NCBI GenBank assembly: GCA_900110395.1
Contig: FODP01000004.1
Coordinates: 340,951-404,950, forward strand
Source: Rhodospirillales bacterium URHD0017
GTDB taxonomy: Bacteria; Pseudomonadota; Alphaproteobacteria; Reyranellales; Reyranellaceae
Reading direction: 5' to 3'
DNA: 64,000 nt
The translations under genes and the position numbers were made by a program. Below are positions 59,105 to 64,000 of the stretch, one piece after another. The notes beneath the pieces were generated by a model that was not told where the DNA came from, made no database searches, and saw nothing but the letters and a program-made list of their open reading frames with translations. Numbering within the stretch: position 1 is the stretch's first letter; each line of letters starts with the position of its first letter.

Positions 59105-60154
59105 TTACACGCCGAGGCGGTAGACCTTCGACGCCGTGGCGCTGAACAGGCTCCTCTTCTCGCCGGCACTGGCCCCCGCGGCAAGCCGCTTGCAGGCGTT
59201 CCAGAACACGCCGTAGCCGTACGAGCCCTTGTCGACGGGGAAATTGCTCTCGAACATGGCGCGGTCGGCGCCGAAAGCCTCGATGCAGGTCTGGACGTAA
59301 GGTCTCCATAGCGCGGCAAGCTGCTCGGAGCCGGGCGCGACCTCGCCCTCGTGCACGTCGAAACCGAGCAGCCGCATGCCGAGACCGCCCAGCTTCACGT
59401 TGACATTGGGACAAGCCGCGAGCGTGCGGATGCTCTTGCTCCACTCGGCAAATACCTCGTCGCGCTTGCCCTTGTAGCGGCCGAGCCCGATCGGGCCACC
59501 GACATGGTTGAGCACGATCGTCGTGCCCGGGAAGGCGCGCGCGAGGTCGATCACATCGGCAAGCTGCGTGTGGTAGACCCAGGCATCGAAGCTCAGTCCC
59601 AGCGGGGCGAGCTGGGCGAATCCCTCGCGGACCTGTCTGTCGACCAGCAGCCCTTCCGGCCGCATGGCGGTCGCGCCCCATTGAGTCTGGTCCGGATGGA
59701 CCGAGGCGATGAAGCGGATGCCGCGGAAGCGACCGCCGCCCGCCACGATCATCGCCTCCAGCACCTCGCGCACGCGCGCGCCCAACGGCAGATCGGCGTG
59801 GCCGACGATACCGGCGCAGACACGCGGCCTGCCATAACCGCCGCTGGCGCTCATGGCGGCCACGCCATTGGCGAACTCGATCTCGCCGACGGGCCGCATC
59901 TCGGCCGCTCCGTCGGCGCGGTACATCGACAGCCATTCGAGATAGACGGTGGCAATGACGTTGTGCCCGCCTTCGGAAATGTCCTTCAGCAGATCGGGCA
60001 ACAGGTAGGTGCCGCTCTCGGGCCGGTCGATCAGGTGATGGTGCGGATCGACGATCGGCAGGTCGGGCTCGAGCGCCGCTTCGCGGCGCTTGGCAAGCCA
60101 GTCGTGCCGCACCGCAAGATGAGAGCTGATCGCCGTTGGCGACGGTGTCGACAT
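59105..60154 (-). CDS. Amidohydrolase family 2 protein
   Basis: 349 residues. TIM-barrel metal-dependent hydrolase: HxH in VDPHHHLID near 37-40, an HVGGP segment after strand 5 (VLNHVGGPIGLGRYKG) and ESNFPVDKGSYG near the C-terminus, where most relatives have a catalytic Asp in the equivalent (S-D-x-P) place. The group includes 2-pyrone-4,6-dicarboxylate lactonases and other lactone or decarboxylating enzymes. It follows the PEBP gene by 12 bases on the same strand. Confidence 0.85.
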   Translation of the reverse strand: MSTPSPTAISSHLAVRHDWLAKRREAALEPDLPIVDPHHHLIDRPESGTYLLPDLLKDISEGGHNVIATVYLEWLSMYRADGAAEMRPVGEIEFANGVAAMSASGGYGRPRVCAGIVGHADLPLGARVREVLEAMIVAGGGRFRGIRFIASVHPDQTQWGATAMRPEGLLVDRQVREGFAQLAPLGLSFDAWVYHTQLADVIDLARAFPGTTIVLNHVGGPIGLGRYKGKRDEVFAEWSKSIRTLAACPNVNVKLGGLGMRLLGFDVHEGEVAPGSEQLAALWRPYVQTCIEAFGADRAMFESNFPVDKGSYGYGVFWNACKRLAAGASAGEKRSLFSATASKVYRLGV

Positions 60155-60166
60155 CCTGTCCTCCTG

Positions 60167-60682
60167 CTAGCGCGCGAACTTGCCGGTCAGCGTCGCCTTC
60201 TCGATGGTATTGAAGTGGAGCTGGAAGCCGATGATGGCGGCCGAGGTGTCGGCGTTGACCTGCAAGGCATCCTGCTTCACGGCGAACACGGTGAAGATGT
60301 AGCGGTGCGGGCCATGGCCTTCCGGTGGGCATGGGCCGCCGTAGCCCGGCGCGCCGAAGTCGGTCCGTGTTTGCAGTGCGCCCTGAGGCAGCAGGCCGGC
60401 CTTGGGGTTGCCGGCATCGAGCTTGAGCTCGGTCGTGCCGGCCGGGATGTTCACCACCACCCAGTGCCAGAAGCCGCTCCCCGTCGGGGCGTCGGGATCG
60501 AAGCACGTAACCGCAAAGCTCTTGGTCCCTGCCGGCGCCCCCGCCCACGAAAGCTGCGGCGACTTGTTGCCGCCACCGCAGCCGAAGCCGTAATCGGCCG
60601 ACAGGATGTGGTCCATCTTGAGGGCCTCGCCCTCCTTGAAGCTGCTGCTGCTGAGCGTGAGCGCCACGGTTCCCCCCGGCAT
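60167..60682 (-). CDS. PEBP family protein (YbhB/YbcL type)
   Basis: 171 residues. Phosphatidylethanolamine-binding-protein fold with DPDAPTGSGFWHWVVVNIP and GGPCPPEGHGPHRYIFTVFAV, the ligand-pocket motifs of Raf-kinase-inhibitor-like proteins. No signal peptide, so it is cytosolic. Bacterial members have no firm function; some inhibit proteases. It is the first gene of a pair with the amidohydrolase. Confidence 0.9.
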   Translation of the reverse strand: MPGGTVALTLSSSSFKEGEALKMDHILSADYGFGCGGGNKSPQLSWAGAPAGTKSFAVTCFDPDAPTGSGFWHWVVVNIPAGTTELKLDAGNPKAGLLPQGALQTRTDFGAPGYGGPCPPEGHGPHRYIFTVFAVKQDALQVNADTSAAIIGFQLHFNTIEKATLTGKFAR

Positions 60683-60756
60683 CGTTCAAAAGGCCGAGCG
60701 AAGAGTGGACCAGCCGCCGCAGGTCCCGCAACCCGATGGCCTCACTCTGCGGACGA

Positions 60757-61164
60757 CTAAGCGGGCGTATGCACGAACTGGAGCTTCAGCCCATCGGGAT
60801 CGGCGAAGAACAAGGCGTAGCAGCCGTCGCGATACTGCGGATAGTCGGCCGGCGCATCGAGAACGGTAACGCCGATCGCGACGAGTCGCTCGTGCAGTCG
60901 ATCGACGTCGGCGCGCGACTGGGCGACCCAGGCCAGGTGATGGAGGCCACAGGAGTATCGGTCGTGCGCGCGATCGCTGGTCGCCAGCCTGATGGCGAGG
61001 GAGGAAGCGCAATGCGGCGCTCCCATGTCCCAGTCGATCCAGGTCGCGCCGCTGTGACCGCGGCGATAGCCGAGGAAGCCCAGGACGGCATCGTAGAATG
61101 GACCGGAACGGTCGAGATCGGAGACGCTGAGATCGATGTGGTGAACCCAGGCCCCGCAGGCCCG
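60757..61164 (-). pseudogene. VOC (glyoxalase-like) domain without a visible start codon
   Basis: The frame continues immediately after the amber stop of the upstream SDR, in the same reading frame. It encodes a complete VOC domain: WVHHIDLSVSDLDRSGPFYD, AVLGFLGYRRGHSGATWIDW, GLHHLAWVAQSRADVDRLHE and FADPDGLKLQFVH. No ATG, GTG or TTG lies in frame between the stop and the conserved start; the first ATG is 47 codons in (at 61026) and would remove the first beta-alpha module. Either a former SDR-VOC fusion was split by TAG, or the start codon was lost, or a rare start is used. Confidence 0.6.
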
Positions 61165-61911
61165 CTACAACCCCTGCCCGCCGGCCACCGAGATGGCCTG
61201 GCCGGTGACCCACGACGCCAGCGGCGAGGCGAGGAACAGCGCCACGTTGGCGATCTCCTCGGCGTGGCCCATGCGGCCGAACGGGATCGAGGCAAGGGTG
61301 GCGTTGTAGAGCTTGGGATCGGCGGTCTTGCGCCGGTCCCACACGCCGCCGGGGAACTCGATCGAGCCGGGGGCGATGCAGTTCACGCGCACGCGGTCCT
61401 TGGCGTAGAGCGCGGCCTGCGTGGTGGTGTAGTGGACCACCGCGGCCTTGATGGCGCCGTAGGGCGGCTGGCGCGCCGCGGGATGGAAGGCCGCGATCGA
61501 GGAGATGTTGACCACGCTGCCTTGAACCTGCTTCAGCGCCGGATAGGCCTCCTGCGTCGCATGCACGATCGCCATCATGTCGACGGCGAGGTTGGTGCCC
61601 CAACCCTTGTCGTCATCCGACGCACCGAAGGCTGAAGCGTTGTTGACCAGGAAATCGACGCCGCCCAGCTCGGCAACGGCGTTGCGCACGTAGCCGCGCA
61701 CCTTGTCGCCATTCGCAAGATCGGCGCTGGCGGCATGGGCCTTGCGGCCGAGCTTGGCGATCTCGGCGCGGGTCTCCTCCAGGGCCTTGGGATCACGGGC
61801 GCAGATCGAGACGTCGCCGCCGCAGGCCGCGAAGCCCAGGGCGATCGCCTTGCCGATGCCGCGGCTGCCGCCGCAGACGATGGCCTTCTTGCCTGTGAAA
61901 TCGATATTCAT
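61165..61911 (-). CDS. Short-chain dehydrogenase/reductase
   Basis: 248 residues. Classical SDR: GGSRGIGKAIAL at about 14-25, NNASAFGASD, VVNISSIAAFHP with the catalytic Ser, Y-G-A-I-K, and IAPGSIEFPGG. The C-terminus SWVTGQAISVAGGQGL is the ordinary SDR end, so the TAG stop fits a complete enzyme. It stands 13 bases after the small unknown gene and is directly followed by the VOC domain. Substrate unknown. Confidence 0.9.
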   Translation of the reverse strand: MNIDFTGKKAIVCGGSRGIGKAIALGFAACGGDVSICARDPKALEETRAEIAKLGRKAHAASADLANGDKVRGYVRNAVAELGGVDFLVNNASAFGASDDDKGWGTNLAVDMMAIVHATQEAYPALKQVQGSVVNISSIAAFHPAARQPPYGAIKAAVVHYTTTQAALYAKDRVRVNCIAPGSIEFPGGVWDRRKTADPKLYNATLASIPFGRMGHAEEIANVALFLASPLASWVTGQAISVAGGQGL

Positions 61912-61924
61912 CACGCCTCGCTCC

Positions 61925-62170
61925 TCAACGCTGATTGACACAGATTGCCGACAGGACGGGCGCGGGCGAGCCATCGCTCCGGATCGCGCCGCCGGCTGTC
62001 GGCACGCCGGCCGGGGTGCGCACCGTATCCCCGAAAGCACCGAGCCGGCGCGCGTCGTTGCGCAATTCGGCCAAGGCGATCTCGCAGGCCTGCCGCGAGC
62101 CGAAAGCGACTTGGTAGCTCGTGGTCGAATTCCCGCCCAGGAACCACGTCACCAACAACAAGTATTCCAT
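61925..62170 (-). CDS. Small hypothetical protein
   Basis: 81 residues. It starts with a short hydrophobic stretch MEYLLLVTWFLGG, then a charged helix CEIALAELRNDARRL and a Gly/Pro-rich part ending VLSAICVNQR. Two cysteines (near 29 and 77) could form a disulphide if exported. It is upstream of the SDR gene on the same strand and divergent from the binding-protein gene. Not recognised. Confidence 0.5.
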   Translation of the reverse strand: MEYLLLVTWFLGGNSTTSYQVAFGSRQACEIALAELRNDARRLGAFGDTVRTPAGVPTAGGAIRSDGSPAPVLSAICVNQR

Positions 62171-62268
62171 TCGTTCCCCCCGCCGATGGCCCGATTCCCT
62201 TTACGGCAATTAACCACGCCGCCTGGGCTTGTGCTAGGATCGGGCAAAAGAACTACGTTTGGGAGGAA

Positions 62269-63483
62269 ATGATGCGATACGTGCAGGCCGCCGCGGCGGC
62301 AGCGATTGCGTGCGTCCTGTTCAGCGTTTCCGCCGTCGCCCAGAACGGCGCCGTGAAGATCGGCGTGCTCGACGACATGTCCGGCCCCTATGCCGAGAAC
62401 ACCGGGCCGGGCGACGTCGCCGCGGTGCGCTTCGCCATCGCCGATTTCGGCGGCTCCGTGCTCGGCAAGCCGATCGAGCTGGTGACCGCCGACTTCCAGA
62501 GCAAGGTCGATGTCGGCGTCGGCATCGCCAAGCGCTGGTACGACGACGAGAACGTCGACATGATCCTCGGCATCCCCAACTCGGCGATCGCGCTCGCCCT
62601 GGTGCGCATCGCCCAGGAAAAGAACCGCATCGTCATGCCGACGGCGGCGGCGACGTCGGAGCTCACCGGCAAGGCGTGCACGTCGCATTCCATTCACTGG
62701 ATCTACGACACCTACGGCCAGACCAAGACCATCGTGAACGCCATCAGCAAGATGGGCGGCGACAATTCGTGGTTCTTCGTCACGGTCGACTACGCCTTCG
62801 GCCTCGCGGTCGAGAACGACGCCACCAGCTTCATCAAGGCGGCGGGCGGCAAGGTGGTGGGCTCGGTACGCCATCCGCTCAACACCGCGGACTTCTCCTC
62901 GTACCTCCTGCAGGCGCAGGCCTCCAAGGCCCAGGGCCTGATGTTCGCCAACGGCGGCAATGACATCATCACCGGCGTCAAGCAGGCGGCCGAGTTCGGC
63001 CTCGCCAACCAGGGCATGAAGATCAGCGCCCCGCTGGCGCAATTCCCCGACGTGAAGGGCGTCGGCCTGAAGGTGGCGCAGGGACTTCTGATCTCGAGCC
63101 CGTTCTACTGGGACATGACGCCGGAGGCGCGCGCCTTCACCGACCGCTTCACCAAGGTGATCGGCCGGCCGCCCTCCTTCATCCAGGCCGGCACCTACGG
63201 CGCGGTGCTGCACTACCTCAAGGCCGTGCAAGCCGCCGGCACCGACGAGGCCAAGGCCGTGATGGCCAAGATGAAGGAGCTGCCGATCAACGACTTCATG
63301 ACCAAGAACGGCAAGGTCCGCGAGGACGGCCGCGTAATCCGCGACATGTACCTCATGCAGGCCAAGACGCCCGAGGAATCGAAGAGCGAATGGGACCTGG
63401 TGAAGATGGTCGCGACGGTGCCGGGCAACGAGGCGTTCCGGCCGCTGAGCGAAGGCGGATGTCCGCTGGTGACGAAGAACTAG
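62269..63483 (+). CDS. Branched-chain amino-acid type ABC transporter binding protein (LivJ/K family)
   Basis: 404 residues from the ATG at 62269 (a second ATG follows at once), with GGGAGGAAA as ribosome-binding site. Signal MMRYVQAAAAAAIACVLFSVSAVA. Type I periplasmic-binding fold: VKIGVLDDMSGPYAENTGPGDVAAVRFAI, IPNSAIALALVRIAQEKNRIVMPTAAATSELTGKACTSHSIHW and SYLLQAQASKAQGLMFANGG. It captures branched-chain or aromatic ligands for Liv-type permeases. No permease follows within the window, so its partner is unknown. Confidence 0.9.
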   Translation: MMRYVQAAAAAAIACVLFSVSAVAQNGAVKIGVLDDMSGPYAENTGPGDVAAVRFAIADFGGSVLGKPIELVTADFQSKVDVGVGIAKRWYDDENVDMILGIPNSAIALALVRIAQEKNRIVMPTAAATSELTGKACTSHSIHWIYDTYGQTKTIVNAISKMGGDNSWFFVTVDYAFGLAVENDATSFIKAAGGKVVGSVRHPLNTADFSSYLLQAQASKAQGLMFANGGNDIITGVKQAAEFGLANQGMKISAPLAQFPDVKGVGLKVAQGLLISSPFYWDMTPEARAFTDRFTKVIGRPPSFIQAGTYGAVLHYLKAVQAAGTDEAKAVMAKMKELPINDFMTKNGKVREDGRVIRDMYLMQAKTPEESKSEWDLVKMVATVPGNEAFRPLSEGGCPLVTKN

Positions 63484-63514
63484 CGCCAACTATCGCCGAA
63501 GAGTGACGCGCGAC

Positions 63515-63582
63515 TGACACGCCGAGCGTGGCGAGGTGCCTTTGAGGCCGCGTAAAGGCCCCTCGCTGCGCTTGGGATGACA
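63515..63582. repeat. Inverted repeat related to 18631-18690
   Basis: Left arm TGACACGCCGAGCGTGGCGAGGTGCCTTT and right arm AAAGGCCCCTCGCTGCGCTTGGGATGACA pair over about 28 positions with some mismatches. It begins 32 bases after the binding-protein stop and may act as terminator and mRNA end stabiliser. The same family, opposite sense, occurs after aapJ copy 3. Confidence 0.78.
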
Positions 63583-64000
63583 AAGTAGGCGCGCACCAGC
63601 CATTGGGCACGGACAAGAATAAAGACGAGTTTCGCTGGATTAAGACAGGCGGCAAGCGACGCGCTAGATGGCTGATTTTCCAATGCTTTTGAATTTAAAC
63701 AGTTTCGCTGGCGGTTTTGCGTTGGGATGCCCGCCAGCGGCAAGATCAATGGGGCGCGCGGCGTCACACTCGCGCTGCCTGCCATGTGCGCACCAAGGTG
63801 TCAGATGAACGATACATAGAACGGACGACGCCCTGCAGCGCCGGCAGCACAAATAATAACTGAAGTGCTTTATCCCGTCAACAACTGCGGTGCAGTCGGA
63901 CAAATCTCTTGCTGAGTTTTTTCGCACCGTAGAGGACCCGGAGAGAGCGAAGACCGTGGCAATGACCAGTTTTCGTTTTCGCGACTTTGGCGCTCCGTAG
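63583..64000. other. AT-richer intergenic tail of the window, no gene supported
   Basis: From about 63590 to 63930 the sequence is clearly less GC-rich than the rest, and codon patterns in all frames look random. A minus-strand open frame of about 87 codons (63664-63927) starts with GTG and has no recognisable motif or ribosome-binding site. No tRNA-like clover or strong terminator is seen. A promoter region for a gene beyond the window, or a remnant of inserted DNA, is possible. Confidence 0.5.

Noticed and set aside
63664..63927. 87-codon minus-strand frame at the window end
   Set aside because: GTG start, no ribosome-binding site, no motif and no coding bias.

Overview
The window is GC-rich, densely coded and full of high-affinity uptake systems (an Aap-type amino-acid ABC transporter, a TRAP transporter, orphan periplasmic binding proteins), CoA-linked catabolic enzymes, MarR regulators and glutathione transferases. 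This is typical of a soil or root-associated alphaproteobacterium of the Hyphomicrobiales/Rhodospirillales/Reyranella kind. That placement is inferred from gene content and codon style, not from a marker gene. I see no rRNA, tRNA, CRISPR array, transposase, integrase or origin.

Layout. 1-1036: tail of a probable Asp/Glu/hydantoin racemase and a PuuE-type allantoinase-like deacetylase. 1040-6208: a MarR/thioesterase pair divergent, across a 7-bp-arm palindrome, from an operon of a 2Fe-2S/flavin reductase, an SDR, a di-iron PaaA/C-like oxygenase subunit, an unknown protein and an alpha/beta hydrolase; this looks like a CoA-ester or ring oxygenation pathway. 6218-12398: an M81 peptidase, an orphan family-5 binding protein and a complete TRAP transporter (P, Q, M). 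12402-15005: pirin and an M23 endopeptidase. 15149-22161: three tandem aapJ-like binding proteins feeding one aapQMP set. 22214-28233: dTDP-glucose dehydratase, small lipoproteins, a luciferase-like oxidoreductase, then a tightly coupled minus-strand operon (pteridine-reductase-like SDR, folB, DMT exporter, 3,4-ketoisomerase, aminotransferase). 28345-37081: an L-2-hydroxyglutarate oxidase-like flavoprotein, duplicated Tat/lipobox hydrolases, nitronate monooxygenase, a GST operon divergent from a MarR-MFS operon, a VOC protein and a lone LivM permease.

37085-41460 is the least explained part. It is a compact minus-strand operon with a trypsin-like protease, a Gly-zipper protein, a zinc-ribbon-like protein, a hydrophobic protein with an HTHG motif, a small unknown and a degenerate receiver, preceded by a NarL-type regulator whose phosphoacceptor Asp appears to be Glu. 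41691-52973 holds a GST, two enoyl-CoA hydratases, a PoxB-like enzyme, unknown proteins (including two paralogues with a V/A-PNPTW motif), a VOC protein, a GNAT, an internally deleted binding-protein remnant, and a P450-MDR pair. 53003-56365 is a second unusual module: a Ser/Thr kinase with a duplicated C-terminal domain, a membrane c-type haem HAMP sensor and a secreted caspase-fold protein that has lost both catalytic residues. 56579-63483 contains a Tat-exported nicotinamidase-like protein, a DHA2 MFS pump, an amidohydrolase, a PEBP protein, an SDR followed by a VOC domain that lacks a start codon, and a branched-chain-type binding protein. The last 500 bases are non-coding and AT-richer.

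Several palindromic intergenic repeats recur (17381/44114; 18631/63515; 28236/59061).
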